From NCBI RefSeq assembly GCF_029852145.1, contig NC_079974.1, positions 12,401,041 to 12,465,040 on the forward strand: a stretch of DNA of 64,000 nucleotides. Reading direction: 5' to 3'. The DNA is from Microplitis mediator. Taxonomy: Eukaryota; Arthropoda; Insecta; Hymenoptera; Braconidae. Each line of letters opens with the position of its first letter. Position 1 is the first letter of the stretch. Positions 1 to 14,936 of the stretch are shown in pieces. Made by a program: the position numbers and the translations under genes. The notes beneath the pieces are model-generated. The model ran no database searches. It had not been told where the DNA came from and saw only the letters and a program-made list of their open reading frames with translations.

Positions 1-3000
1 ATTTTTTCTTTAAAAATCATGTCCCGCGTAAGAAAAAAATTCTTTTTCTCTTATCAACTGACTGGTAGTCAGCTGACTGCCAACAGTTTCGTAGAGAACT
101 GAGAATTTTTTAAAAATAAAAGTCGAGTCCCGCAAAAAAAATAAATTATTTTTCTCTCAACAACTGACGGGTAGTCAGCTGACTGCCAACAGTTAAATGA
201 ACGGCTGAGGATTTTTTCTTTAAAAATCATGTCCCGCGTAAGAAAAAAATTATTTTTCTCTTATCAACTGACTGGCAGACAGCTGACTGCCATCAGTTTC
301 GAAAAGAACTGAGAATTTCTTAAAAATAAAAGTCCAGTCCCGCAAAAAAAAAATGTATTCTTCCCGTATCAACTGTCTGGTAGTCGGCTGACTGCCAACA
401 GTTGAATGAACGGCTGAGAATTTTTTATCTAAAATTCAGTATTGCTAAAAAAAATTTATTTTGCTCTTATCAACTGACTGGTAGTCAGCTGACTACCAAC
501 AGTTGAATGAACGGCTGAGGATTTTTTCTTTAAAAATCATGTCCCGCTTAAGAAAAAAATTATTTTTTTCATATCAACTGACTGGCAGTCAGCTGACTGC
601 CAACAGTTTCGAAAAGAACTGAGAATTTTTTAGAAATAAAAGTCCAGTCCCGCAAAAAAAAATTATTATTCTCCTATCAACTGACTGGTAGTCAGCTGCC
701 TGCCAACGGTTTCAGAAAGAACTGAGAATTTTTTAAAAATAAAAGTCTAGTCCCGCAAATATAAAAATTATTCTTCTCTTATCAACTGACTGGTAGTCAG
801 CTGATTGCCAACAGTTAAATGAACGGCTGAGAATTTTTTCTTTAAAAATCATATCCCGCGTAAGAAAAATATTATTTTTCTCTTATCAACTGACTGGCAG
901 TCAGCTGACTGCCAACAGGTAAACGAACGACTGAGAATTTTTTATCTAAAATTCAGTAGCGCAAAAAAAAAATTTATTTTGCTCTTATCAACTGACTGGT
1001 AGACAGCGGACTGCCAACAGTTTCGAAAAGAACTGAGAATTTTTTGAAAATAAAAGTCCAGTCCCGCAAAAAAAAAAAAATTAGTCTTCTCTTATCAACT
1101 GACTGGTAGTCAGCTGACTGCCAACGGTTTCAGAAAGAACTGAGAATTTTTTAAAAATAAAAGTCCAGTCCCGCAAATATAAAAATTATTCTTCTCTTAT
1201 CAACTGACTGGTAGTCAGCTGACTGCCAACAGTTAAATGAACGGCTGAGAATTTTTTCTTCGAAAATCATGTCCGCGTAAAGAAAATATTATTTTTCTCT
1301 TATCAACTGACTGTCAGTCAGCTGACTGCCAACAGGTAAACGAACGACTGAGAATTTTTTATCTAAGATTCAGTAGCGCAAAAAAAAAATTTATTTTGCT
1401 CTTATCAACTGACTGGTAGACAGCGGACTGCCAACAGTTTCGAAAAGAACTGAGAATTTTTTGAAAATAAAAGTCCAGTCCCGCAAAAAAAAAAATTAGT
1501 CTTCTCTTATCAACTGATTGGTAGTACGCTGACTGCCAACGGTTTCAGAAAGAACTGAGAATTTCTTAAAAATAAAAGTCCAGTCCCGCAAATATAAAAA
1601 TTATTTTTCTCTTATCAACTGACTGGCAGTCAGCTGACTGCCAACAGTTTCGAAAAGAACTGAGAATTTTTTAAAAATAAAAATCCAGTCCCGCAAAAAA
1701 AAAAAATTATTCTTCTCTTATCAACTGACTGGTAGTCAGCAGACTGCCAACAGTTAAATGAACGGCTGAGGATTTTTTCTTTAAAAATCATGTCCCGCGT
1801 AAGAAAAATATCATTTTTCTCTTATCAACTGACTGGCAGTCAGCTAACTGCCAACAGGTAAACGAACGACTGAGAATTTTTTATCTAAAATTCAGTAGCG
1901 CAAAAAAAAAATTTATTTTGCTCTTATCAACTGACTGGTAGACAGCGGACTGCCAACAGTTTCGAAAAGAACTGAGAATTTTTTAAAAATAAAAATCCAG
2001 TCCCGCAAAAAAAAAAAATTATTCTTCTCTTATCAACTGAGTGGTAGTCAGCTGACTGCCAACAGTTAAATGAACGGCTGAGGATTTTTTCTTTAAAAAT
2101 CATATCCTGCGTAAGAAAAAAATTATTTTTCTCTTATCAACTGAGTGGTAGTCAGCTGACTGCCAACGGTTTCAGAAAGAACTGAGAATTTTTTAAAAAT
2201 AAAAGTCAAGTCCCGCAAATATAAAAATTATTCTTCTCTTATCAACTGACTGGTAGTCAGCTGACTGCCAACAGTTAAATGAACGGCTGAGGATTTTTTT
2301 TTTAAAAATCATGTCCCGCGTAAGAAAAAAATTATTTTTCTCTTATCAACTGACTGGCAGTCAGCTGACTGCCAACAGTTTCGAAAAGAACTGAGAATTT
2401 CTTAAAAATAAAAGTCCAGTCCCGCAAATATAAAAATTATTTTTCTCTTATCAACTGACTGGCGGTCAGCTGACTGCCAACAGTTTTGAAAAGAACTGAG
2501 AATTTTTTAAAATTAAAATCCAGTCCCGCAAAAAAAAAAAATTATTCTTCTCTTATCAACTGACTGGTAGTCAGCAGACTGCCAACAGTTAAATGAACGG
2601 CTGAGGATTTTTTCTTTAAAAATCATGTCCTGCGTAAAAAAAAATTCTATTTCTCTTATCAACTGACTGGTAGACAGCGGACTGCCAACAGTTTCGGAGA
2701 GAACTGAGAATTTTTTAAAAATAAAAGTCCAGTCCCGCAAATATAAAAATTATTCTTCTCTTATCAACTGACTGGTAGTCAGCTGACTGCCAACAGTTAA
2801 ATGAACGGCTGAGAATTTTTTCTTCGAAAATCATGTCCGCGTAAAAAAAATATTATTTTTCTCTTATCAACTGACTGTCAGTCAGCTGACTGCCAACAGG
2901 TAAACGAACGACTGAGAATTTTTTATCTAAGATTCAGTAGCGCAAAAAAAAAATTTATTTTGCTCTTATCAACTGACTGGTAGACAGCGGACTGCCAACA

Positions 3001-6000
3001 GTTTCGAAAAGAACTGAGAATTTTTTGAAAATAAAAGTCCAGTCCCGCAAAAAAAAAAATTAGTCTTCTCTTATCAACTGATTGGTAGTACGCTGACTGC
3101 CAACGGTTTCAGAAAGAACTGAGAATTTCTTAAAAATAAAAGTCCAGTCCCGCAAATATAAAAATTATTTTTCTCTTATCAACTGACTGGCAGTCAGCTG
3201 ACTGCCAACAGTTTCGAAAAGAACTGAGAATTTTTTAAAAATAAAAATCCAGTCCCGCAAATATAAAAATTATTCTTCTCTTATCAACTGACTGGTAGTC
3301 AGCTGACTGCCAACAGTTAAATGAACGGCTGAGAATTTTTTCTTTAAAAATCATGTCCCGCGTAAGAAAAATATTATTTTTCTCTTATCAACTGACTGGC
3401 AGTCAGCTGACTGCCAACAGGTAAACGAACGACTGAGAATTTTTTATCTAAAATTCAGTAGCGCAAAAAAAAAATTTATTTTGCTCTTATCAACTGACTG
3501 GTAGACAGCGGACTGCCAACAGTTTCGAAAAGAACTGAGAATTTTTTGAAAATAAAAGTCCAGTCCCGCAAAAAAAAAAATTAGTCTTCTCTTATCAACT
3601 GATTGGTAGTACGCTGACTGCCAACGGTTTCAGAAAGAACTGAGAATTTCTTAAAAATAAAAGTCCAGTCCCGCAAATATAAAAATTATTTTTCTCTTAT
3701 CAACTGACTGGCAGTCAGCTGACTGCCAACAGTTTCGAAAAGAACTGAGAATTTTTTAAACATAAAAATCCAGTCCCGCGAAAAAAAAAAAATTATTCTT
3801 CTCTTATCAACTGACTGGTAGTGAGCAGACTGCCAACAGTTAAATGAACGGCTGAGGATTTTTTCTTTAAAAATCATGTCCTGCGTAAAAAAAAATTCTA
3901 TTTGTCTTATCAACTGACTGGTAGACAGCGGACTGCCAACAGTTCCGGAGAGAACTGAGAATTTTTTAAAAATAAAAGTCCAGTCCCGCAAAAAAAAAAA
4001 ATTATTTTTTACTCATCAACTGACTGGTAGTCAGCTGACTGCCAACAGTTTCGTAGAGAACTGAGAATTTTTTAAAAATAAAAGTCGGGTCTCGCAAAAA
4101 AAAAAAATTATTTTTCTCTTATCAACTGACTGGCAGTCAGCTGACTGCCGACAGGTAAACGAACGACTGAGAATTTTTTATCTAAAATTCAGTAGCGCAA
4201 AAAAAAAATTTATTTTGCTCTTATCAACTGACTGGTAGACAGCGGACTGCCAACAATTTGAAAGGAACTGAGAATTTTTTGAAAATAAAAGTCCAGTCCC
4301 GCAAAAAAAAAAAATTAGTCTTCTCTTATCAACTGACTGGTAGTACGCTGACTGCCAACGGTTTCAGAAAGAACTGAGAATTTTTTAAAAATAAAAGTCC
4401 AGTCCCGCAAATATAAAAATTATTTTTCTCTTATCAACTGACTGGCAGTCAGCTGACTGCCAACAGTTAAATGAACGGCTGAGGATTTTTTCTTTAAAAA
4501 TCATGTCCTGCGTAAAAAAAAATTCTATTTCTCTTATCAACTGACTGGTAGACAGCGGACTGCCAACAGTATCGAAAAGAACTGAGAATTTTTTAAAAAT
4601 AAAAGTCCAGTCCCGCAAAAAAAAAAATTATATTTCTCATATCAACTGACTGGCAGTCAGCTGACTGCGAACAGTTGAATGAACGGCTGAGGATTTTTTC
4701 TCTGAAAATCATGTCCCGCGTAAAAAAAAAATATTTTTCCCTTATCAACTGACTGGTAGTCAGCAAACTGCCAACAGTAAAATGAACGGCTAAGGATTTT
4801 TTCTTTGAAAATCATGTCCCGCGTAAGAAAAAAATTATTTTTCTCTTATTAACTGACTGGCAGTCAGCTGACTGCCAACAGTGTCGAAAGGAACTGGAAA
4901 TTTTTTAACAATAAAAGTCCAGTCCCGCAAAAAAACAAATGATTTTTCTTTTATAAACTGACTGGTAGTCAGCTGACTGCCAAAAGTTAAATGAACGGCT
5001 CAGGATTTTTTTTTTTTAAAATCATGTCCCGCGTAAGAAAAATATTATTTTTCTCTTATCAACTGACTGCTAGACAGCGGACTGCCAACAGTTTCGAAAA
5101 GAACTGACAATTTTTTGAAAATAAAAGTCCAGTCCCGCAAAAAAAAAAAATTAGTCTTCTCTTATCAACTGACTGGTAGTCAGCTGCCTGCCAACGGTTT
5201 CAGAAAGAACTGAGAATTTTTTAAAAATAAAAGTCGGGTCTCGCAAAAAAAAAAAATTATTTTTCTCTTATCAACTGACTGGCAGTCAGCTAACTGCCAA
5301 CAGGTAAACGAACGACTGAGAATTTTTTATCTAAAATTCAGTAGCGCAAAAAAAAAATTTATTTTGCTCTTATCAACTGACTGGTAGACAGCGGACTGCC
5401 AACAGTTTCGGAGAGAAATGAGAATTTTTTAAAAATAAAAGTCCAGTTCCGCAAAAAAAAAAAATTATTTCTCTCTTATCAACTGATAGGTAGTCAGCTG
5501 ACTGCCAACAGTTGAATGAACAGCTGAGGATTTTTTCTTTAAAAGTCATGTCCTGCGTACAAAAAAATTCTATTTCTCTTATCAACTGACTGGTAGACAG
5601 CGGACTGCCAACAGTTTCGGAGAGAAATGAGAATTTTTTAAAAATAAAAGTCCAGTTCCGCAAAAAAAAAAAATTATTTCTCTCTTATCAACTGATAGGT
5701 AGTCAGCTGACTGCCAACAGTTGAATGAACAGCTGAGGATTTTTTCTTTAAAAATCATGTCCCGCGTCAGAAAATTATTATTTTTCTCTTATCAACTGAC
5801 TGGTAGACAGCGGACTGCCAACAGTTTCAGAAAGGACTGAGAATTTTTTAGAAAGAAAAGTCCAGTTCCGCAAAAAAAAAAAATTATTTCTCTCTTATCA
5901 ACTGATAGGTAGTCAGCTGACTGCCAACAGTTAAATGAACGGCTGAGGATTTTTTCTTTAAAAATCATGTCCCGCGTAAGAAAAAAATTATTTTTCTCTT

Positions 6001-9000
6001 ATCAACTGACTGGTAGTCAGCTGACTGCCAACAGTTTCGTAGAGAACTGAGAATTTTTTAAAAATAAAAGTCGAGTCCCGCAAAAAAAATAAATTATTTT
6101 TCTCTTAACAACTGACGGGTAGTCAGCTGACTGCCAACAGTTAAATGAACGGCTGAGGATTTTTTCTTTAAAAATCATGTCCCGCGTAAGAAAAAAATTA
6201 TTTTTTTCTTATCAACTGACTGGCAGTCAGCTGACTGCCATCAGTTTCGAAAAGAACTGAGAATTTCTTAAAAATGAAAGTCCAGTCCCGCAAAAAAAAA
6301 AATTATTTCTCTCTTATCAACTGATGAGTAGTCAGCTGACTGCCAACAGTTTCGTAGAGAACTGAGAATTTTTTAAAAATAAAAGTCCAGTCCCGCAAAA
6401 AAAAAAATTATATTTCTCATATCAACTGACTGGCAGTCAGCAGACTGCCAACAGTTAAATGAACGGCCAAGGATTTTTTCTTTAAAAATCATGTCCTGCG
6501 TACAAAAAAATTCTATTTCTCTTATCAACTGACTGGTAGACAGCGGACTGCCAACAGTTTCGGAGAGAACTGAGAATTTTTTAAAAATAAAAGTCCAGTC
6601 CCGCAAAAAAAAAAATTATTTTTCTCTCATCAACTGACTGGTAGTCAGCTGACTGCCAACAGTTGAATGAACAGCTGAGGATTTTTTCTTTAAAAATCAT
6701 GTCCCGCGTCAGAAAATAATTATTTTTCTCTTATCAACTGACTGGTAGACAGCGGACTGCCAACAGTTTCAGAAAGAACTGAGAATTTTTTAGAAAGAAA
6801 AGTCCAGTTCCGCAAAAAAAAAAAATTATTTCTCTCTTATCAACTGATAGGTAGTCAGCTGACTGCCAACAGTTAAATGAACGGCTGAGGATTTTTTTTT
6901 TAAAAATCATGTCCCGCGTAAGAAAAAAATTCTTTTTCTCTTATCAACTGACTGGTAGTCAGCTGACTGCCAACAGTTTCGTAGAGAACTGAGAATTTTT
7001 TAAAAATAAAAATCGAGTCCCGCAAAAAAAATAAATTATTTTTCTCCCAACAACTGACGGGTAGTCAGCTGACTGCCAACAGTTAAATGAACGGCTGAGG
7101 ATTTTTTCTTTGAAAATCATGTCCCGCGTAAGAAAAAAATTATTTTTCTCTTATCAACTGACTGGCAGACAGCTGACTGCCATCAGTTTCGAAAAGAACT
7201 GAGAATTTCTTAAAAATAAAAGTCCAGTCCCGCAAAAAAAAAATGTATTCTTCCCGTATCAACTGTCTGGTAGTCGGCTGACTGCCAACAGTTGAATGAA
7301 CGGCTGAGAATTTTTTATCTAAAATTCAGTATTGCTAAAAAAAATTTATTTTGCTTTTATCAACTGACTGGTAGTCAGCTGACTACCAACAGTTAAATGA
7401 ACGGCTGAGGATTTTTTCTTTAAAAATCATGTCCCGCTTAAGAAAAAAATTATTTTTCTCATATCAACTGACTGGCAGTCAGCTGACTGCCAACAGTTTC
7501 GAAAAGAACTGAGAATTTTTTAGAAATAAAAGTCCAGTCCCGCAAAAAAAAAAATTATTATTCTCCTATCAACTGACTGGTAGTCAGCTGCCTGCCAACG
7601 GTTTCAGAAAGAACTGAGAATTTTTTAAAAATAAAAGTCCAGTCCCGCAAATATAAAAATTATTCTTCTCTTATCAACTGACTGGTAGTCAGCTGATTGC
7701 CAACAGTTAAATGAACGGCTGAGAATTTTTTCTTTAAAAATCATATCCCGCGTAAGAAAAATATTATTTTTCTCTTATCAACTGACTGGCAGTCAGCTGA
7801 CTGCCAACAGGTAAACGAACGACTGAGAATTTTTTATCTAAAATTCAGTAGCGCAAAAAAAAATTTATTTTGCTCTTATCAACTGACTGGTAGACAGCGG
7901 ACTGCCAACAGTTTCGAAAAGAACTGAGAATTTTTTGAAAATAAAAGTCCAGTCCCGCAAAAAAAAAAAAATTAGTCTTCTCTTATCAACTGACTGGTAG
8001 TCAGCTGACTGCCAACGGTTTCAGAAAGAACTGAGAATTTTTTAAAAATAAAAGTCCAGTCCCGCAAATATAAAAATTATTCTTCTCTTATCAACTGACT
8101 GGTAGTCAGCTGACTGCCAACAGTTAAATGAACGGCTGAGAATTTTTTCTTCGAAAATCATGTCCGCGTAAAAAAAATATTATTTTTCTCTTATCAACTG
8201 ACTGTCAGTCAGCTGACTGCCAACAGGTAAACGAACGACTGAGAATTTTTTATCTAAGATTCAGTAGCGCAAAAAAAAAATTTATTTTGCTCTTATCAAC
8301 TGACTGGTAGACAGCGGACTGCCAACAGTTTCGAAAAGAACTGAGAATTTTTTGAAAATAAAAGTCCAGTCCCGCAAAAAAAAAAATTAGTCTTCTCTTA
8401 TCAACTGATTGGTAGTACGCTGACTGCCAACGGTTTCAGAAAGAACTGAGAATTTCTTAAAAATAAAAGTCCAGTCCCGCAAATATAAAAATTATTTTTC
8501 TCTTATCAACTGACTGGCAGTCAGCTGACTGCCAACAGTTTCGAAAAGAACTGAGAATTTTTTAAAAATAAAAATCCAGTCCCGCAAAAAAAAAAAATTA
8601 TTCTTCTCTTATCAACTGAGTGGTAGTCAGCTGACTGCCAACTGTTAAATGAACGGCTGAGGATTTTTTCTTTAAAAATCATGTCCTGCGTGAGAAAAAA
8701 ATTATTTTTCTCTTATCAACTGAGTGGTAGTCAGCTGACTGCCAACGGTTTCAGAAAGAACTGAGAATTTTTTAAAAATAAAAGTCCAGTCCCGCAAATA
8801 TAAAAATTATTCTTCTCTTATCAACTGACTGGTAGTCAGCTGACTGCCAACAGTTAAATGAACGGCTGAGAATTTTTTCTTTAAAAATCATGTCCCGCGT
8901 AAGAAAAATATTATTTTTCTCTTATCAACTGACTGGCAGTCAGCTGACTGCCAACAGGTAAACGAACGACTGAGAATTTTTTATCTAAAATTCAGTAGCG

Positions 9001-12000
9001 CAAAAAAAAAATTTATTTTGCTCTTATCAACTGACTGGTGGACAGCGGACTGCCAACAGTTTCGAAAAGAACTGAGAATTTTTTGAAAATAAAAGTCCAG
9101 TCCCGCAAAAAAAAAAATTAGTCTTCTCTTATCAAGTGATTGGTAGTACGCTGACTGCCAACGGTTTCAGAAAGAACTGAGAATTTCTTAAAAATGAAAG
9201 TCCAGTCCCGCAAATATAAAAATTATTTTTCTCTTATCAACTGACTGGCAGTCAGCTGACTGCCAACAGTTTCGAAAAGAACTGAGAATTTTTTAAACAT
9301 AAAAATCCAGTCCCGCGAAAAAAAAAAAATTATTCTTCTCTTATCAACTGACTGGTAGTGAGCAGACTGCCAACAGTTAAATGAACGGCTGAGGATTTTT
9401 TCTTTAAAAATCATGTCCTGCGTAAAAAAAAATTCTATTTGTCTTATCAACTGACTGGTAGACAGCGGACTGCCAACAGTTTCGGAGAGAACTGAGAATT
9501 TTTTTAAAATAAAAGTCCAGTCCCGCAAAAAAAAAAAATTATTTTTCACTCATCAACTGACTGGTAGTCAGCTGACTGCCAACAGTTAAATGAACGGCTG
9601 AGGATTTTTTCTTTGAAAATCATGTCCCGCGTAAGAAAAAAATTATTTTTCTCTTATCAACTGACTGGCAGACAGCTGACTGCCATCAGTTTCGAAAAGA
9701 ACTGAGAATTTCTTAAAAATAAAAGTCCAGTCCCGCAAAAAAAAAATGTATTCTTCCCGTATCAACTGTCTGGTAGTCGGCTGACTGCCAACAGTTGAAT
9801 GAACGGCTGAGAATTTTTTATCTAAAATTCAGTATTGCTAAAAAAAATTTATTTTGCTTTTATCAACTGACTGGTAGTCAGCTGACTACCAACAGTTAAA
9901 TGAACGGCTGAGGATTTTTTCTTTAAAAATCATGTCCCGCTTAAGAAAAAAATTATTTTTCTCATATCAACTGACTGGCAGTCAGCTGACTGCCAACAGT
10001 TTCGAAAAGAACTGAGAATTTTTTAGAAATAAAAGTCCAGTCCCGCAAAAAAAAAAATTATTATTCTCCTATCAACTGACTGGTAGTCAGCTGCCTGCCA
10101 ACGGTTTCAGAAAGAACTGAGAATTTTTTAAAAATAAAAGTCCAGTCCCGCAAATATAAAAATTATTCTTCTCTTATCAACTGACTGGTAGTCAGCTGAT
10201 TGCCAACAGTTAAATGAACGGCTGAGAATTTTTTCTTTAAAAATCATATCCCGCGTAAGAAAAATATTATTTTTCTCTTATCAACTGACTGGCAGTCAGC
10301 TGACTGCCAACAGGTAAACGAACGACTGAGAATTTTTTATCTAAAATTCAGTAGCGCAAAAAAAAATTTATTTTGCTCTTATCAACTGACTGGTAGACAG
10401 CGGACTGCCAACAGTTTCGAAAAGAACTGAGAATTTTTTGAAAATAAAAGTCCAGTCCCGCAAAAAAAAAAAAATTAGTCTTCTCTTATCAACTGACTGG
10501 TAGTCAGCTGACTGCCAACGGTTTCAGAAAGAACTGAGAATTTTTTAAAAATAAAAGTCCAGTCCCGCAAATATAAAAATTATTCTTCTCTTATCAACTG
10601 ACTGGTAGTCAGCTGACTGCCAACAGTTAAATGAACGGCTGAGAATTTTTTCTTCGAAAATCATGTCCGCGTAAAAAAAATATTATTTTTCTCTTATCAA
10701 CTGACTGTCAGTCAGCTGACTGCCAACAGGTAAACGAACGACTGAGAATTTTTTATCTAAGATTCCGTAGCGCAAAAAAAAAATTTATTTTGCTCCTATC
10801 AACTGACTGGTAGACAGCGGACTGCCAACAGTTTCGAAAAGAACTGAGAATTTTTTGAAAATAAAAGTCCAGTCCCGCAAAAAAAAAAATTAGTCTTCTC
10901 TTATCAACTGATTGGTAGTACGCTGACTGCCAACGGTTTCAGAAAGAACTGAGAATTTCTTAAAAATAAAAGTCCAGTCCCGCAAATATAAAAATTATTT
11001 TTCTCTTATCAACTGACTGGCAGTCAGCTGACTGCCAACAGTTTCGAAAAGAACTGAGAATTTTTTAAAAATAAAAATCCAGTCCTGCAAAAAAAAAAAA
11101 TTATTCTTCTCTTATCAACTGAGTGGTAGTCAGCTGACTGCCAACTGTTAAATGAACGGCTGAGGATTTTTTCTTTAAAAATCATGTCCTGCGTGAGAAA
11201 AAAATTATTTTTCTCTTATCAACTGAGTGGTAGTCAGCTGACTGCCAACGGTTTCAGAAAGAACTGAGAATTTTTTAAAAATAAAAGTCCAGTCCCGCAA
11301 ATATAAAAATTATTCTTCTCTTATCAACTGACTGGTAGTCAGCTGACTGCCAACAGTTAAATGAACGGCTGAGAATTTTTTCTTTAAAAATCATGTCCCG
11401 CGTAAGAAAAATATTATTTTTCTCTTATCAACTGACTGGCAGTCAGCTGACTGCCAACAGGTAAACGAACGACTGAGAATTTTTTATCTAAAATTCAGTA
11501 GCGCAAAAAAAAAATTTATTTTGCTCTTATCAACTGACTGGTGGACAGCGGACTGCCAACAGTTTCGAAAAGAACTGAGAATTTTTTGAAAATAAAAGTC
11601 CAGTCCCGCAAAAAAAAAAATTAGTCTTCTCTTATCAACTGATTGGTAGTACGCTGACTGCCAACGGTTTCAGAAAGAACTGAGAATTTCTTAAAAATGA
11701 AAGTCCAGTCCCGCAAATATAAAAATTATTTTTCTCTTATCAACTGACTGGCAGTCAGCTGACTGCCAACAGTTTCGAAAAGAACTGAGAATTTTTTAAA
11801 CATAAAAATCCAGTCCCGCGAAAAAAAAAAAATTATTCTTCTCTTATCAACTGATAGGTAGTCAGCTGACTGCCAACAGTTAAATGAACGGCTGAGGATT
11901 TTTTCTTTAAAAATCATGTCCCGCGTAAGAAAAAAATTATTTTTCTCTTATCAACTGACTGGTAGTCAGCTGACTGCCAACAGTTTCGTAGAGAACTGAG

Positions 12001-13791
12001 AATTTTTTAAAAATAAAAGTCGAGTCCCGCAAAAAAAATAAATTATTTTTCTCTCATCAACTGACTGGTAGTCAGCTGACTACCAACAGTTGAATGAACA
12101 GCTGAGGATTTTTTCTTAAAAAATCATGTCCCGCGTCAGAAAATAATTATTTTTCTCTTATCAACTGACTGGTAGACAGCGGACTGCCAACAGTTTCAGA
12201 AAGAACTGAGAATTTTTTAGAAAGAAAAGTCCAGTCCCGCAAAACAAAAAATTATTTCTCTCTTATCAACTGATGGGTAGTCAGCTGACTGCCAACAGTT
12301 TCGTAGAGAACTGAGAATTTTTAAAAAATAAAAGTCGAGTCCCGCAAAAAAAATAAATTATTTTTCTCTTAACAACTGAGTGGTAGTCAGCTGAATGCCA
12401 ACAGGTAATCGAACGGCTGAGAATTTTTAATCTAAAATTCAGTAGCGCAAAAAAAAAATTTATTTTGCTCTTATCAACTGACTGGTAGACAGCGGACTGC
12501 CAACAGTATCGAAAAGAACTGAGAATTTTTTAAAAATAAAAGTCCAGTCCCGCAAAAAAAAAAATTATATTTCTCATATCAACTGACTGGCAGTCAGCTG
12601 ACTGCGAACAGTTGAATGAACGGCTGAGGATTTTTTCTCTGAAAATCATGTCCCGCGTAAAAAAAAAATATTTTTCCCTTATCAACTGACTGGTAGTCAG
12701 CAAACTGCCAACAGTAAAATGAACGGCTAAGGATTTTTTCTTTGAAAATCATGTCCCGCGTAAGAAAAAAATTATTTTTCTCTTATTAACTGACTGGCAG
12801 TCAGCTGACTGCCAACAGTGTCGAAAGGAACTGGAAATTTTTTAACAATAAAAGTCCAGTCCCGCAAAAAAACAAATGATTTTTCTTTTATAAACTGACT
12901 GATAGTCAGCTGACTGCCAAAAGTTAAATGAACGGCTCAGGATTTTTTTTTTTTAAAATCATGTCCCGCGTAAGAAAAATATTATTTTTCTCTTATCAAC
13001 TGACTGGCGGTCAGCTGACTGCCAACAGGTAAACGAACGACTAAGAGTTTTTTATCTAAAATTCAGTAGCGAAAAAAAAAATTTATTTTGCTCTTATCAA
13101 CTGACTGGTAGACAGCGGACTGCCAACAGTTTCGAAAAGAACTGACAATTTTTTGAAAATAAAAGTCCAGTCCCGCAAAAAAAAAAAATTAGTCTTCTCT
13201 TATCAACTGACTGGTAGTCAGCTGCCTGCCAACGGTTTCAGAAAGAACTGAGAATTTTTTAAAAATAAAAGTCGGGTCTCGCAAAAAAAAAAAATTATTT
13301 TTCTCTTATCAACTGACTGGCAGTCAGCTAACTGCCAACAGGTAAACGAACGACTGAGAATTTTTTATCTAAAATTCAGTAGCGCAAAAAAAAAATTTAT
13401 TTTGCTCTTATCAACTGACTGGTAGACAGCGGACTGCCAACAGTTTCGAAAAGAACTGAGAATTTTTTGAAAATAAAAGTCTAGTCCCGCAAAAAAAAAA
13501 AATTAGTCTTCTCTTCTCAACTGACTGGTAGTACGCTGACTGCCAACGGTTTCAGAAAGAACTGAGAATTTTTTAAAAATAAAAGTCCAGTCCTGCAAAT
13601 ATAAAAATTATTTTTCTCTTATCAACTGACTGGTAGTCAGCAGACTGCCAACAGTTAAATGAACGGCTAAGGATTTTTTCTTTAAAAGTCATGTCCTGCG
13701 TACAAAAAAATTCTATTTCTCTTATCAACTGACTGGTAGACAGCGGACTGCCAACAGTTTCGGAGAGAACTGAGAATTTTTTAAAAATAAA
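1..13791 (+). repeat. Satellite array, segment 1 (~105-bp units)
   Basis: Head-to-tail tandem array with a period of 104-106 bp, for example unit starts near 2,241, 2,345 and 2,450. Every unit opens with CTCTTATCAACTGACTGG and a palindromic core whose best form is GGCAGTCAGCTGACTGCC. Three classes differ after the core. Class A has TTAAATGAACGGCTGAGG, then ATCATGTCCCGCGTAAG. Class B has TTTCGAAAAGAACTGAG, then AAAGTCCAGTCCCGC. Class C has GTAAACGAACGACTGAG, then AAAATTCAGTAGCGC. All end in an A-tract followed by ATTATTTTT or similar. Multi-unit blocks are duplicated: 1 to about 2,100 resembles 6,890 to about 8,650, and about 7,080-9,330 recurs at about 9,590-11,840, an offset near 2,505 bp. 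Because 105 is a multiple of three, chance reading frames of 60-118 codons occur on the minus strand; I do not regard them as genes. Confidence 0.97.
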
Positions 13792-14794
13792 TATAACCGG
13801 GTACCCCTCGACTTCCGTGGTCTTGAGGACGAGGCTTACGAGGTCACAATTTGGACACCTTTTGAACTCAAAAAGTTCTAAGGGCGCCACTGAGAGTAAA
13901 ATTGCACGATCTCTCAGTATCGTGTGCAAGGCAAAACAAAGCAGAGAGCAAAAGAAATCTCAAGGATGAGTCCGAAAATCTCCTTATCCAGGCTGGACCA
14001 CACAGCTGCAGAGTTAGGTTCTTATTTTGAATTTAATCAATCACTTAATGAGTGGTCGTCAGACTCAACATCATTAGTCAATCGAGAATAATTATTTCAA
14101 TAAATTATATAAAATATATCCAAATTTATTTATAACAAATTGGTGGCAACAGATATGTTTTCTACTTAATATTAATTATCTTTAACAATGATAAAGCTTT
14201 AAGTGTCCCGACAATTTTAACGTGTTTTTAATTTTTATAATTTTCATATCAATTTCTCAAATCTCTAGAATTATTATCACTTCCTTTATTTTTAACAATT
14301 TGCTGGCGAGGGAAAATTTAATACCAGATCGCACACACACACATACCATATATTCGCAATTATAAAATTTATTACCGCCTAAGTTCTGGGTTTTTGTTGT
14401 CTTGAATTTTTCCAGTGATGCGGTCGGTGAGACTCGGCACCAAGGTCACAATGTCCAATAATTTCTACCAAACTAAATTTCAGCACCTCCTAGAGAACGG
14501 TCGGTGAGACTCAGTATCTCTAAGAAAATACCTGCTAAATTAAATGTAATTTAAATTTTAAGAATTTTAATTATTAATTAATTAATCAGTGGTCGCTAGA
14601 CTCGACTGAATTAATTAATTAATCTGACGCTACCTAACAAAGACAACCCAGACACTTAAACAAAATGGCGACCGAATACTCTCGAACCCACGCCGCGAAA
14701 ACGATAAATTTTATCCCTAACTTATACGTATAATATACGATTTTCTCAATTAATATTTTATAATAAAATTAGTAAGTAATAATTAATTAATTAA
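13792..14794 (-). repeat. Left arm of 1,003-bp inverted repeat
   Basis: Reverse complement of 14,937-15,939. Both arms are exactly 1,003 bp, and every stretch I compared by eye was identical or nearly so. Four copies of a motif close to GGTCGGTGAGACTC lie in the arm, at about 14,054, 14,422, 14,499 and 14,591. Reading frames entering here from the satellite are chance fusions. Confidence 0.9.
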
Positions 14795-14936
14795 CCAGGA
14801 TGTTTTCCACAATTACCGAAGAAGTTCCAGGAGTCGATGATGACGCCATGAGATGAAAGGACGCCGCTCGTACTTCCTGATGCCAGTCGCTGATGTTTGT
14901 CGGATCTTTTCCAGCTGCAGTTTTAAATAATTGTCC
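14795..14936. other. 142-bp spacer of the inverted repeat
   Basis: Non-palindromic centre between the two arms, more GC-rich than the neighbouring AT-rich arm ends. It carries ATGAGATGAAAGGACGCC-like sequence and no recognisable gene or motif. Confidence 0.7.
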
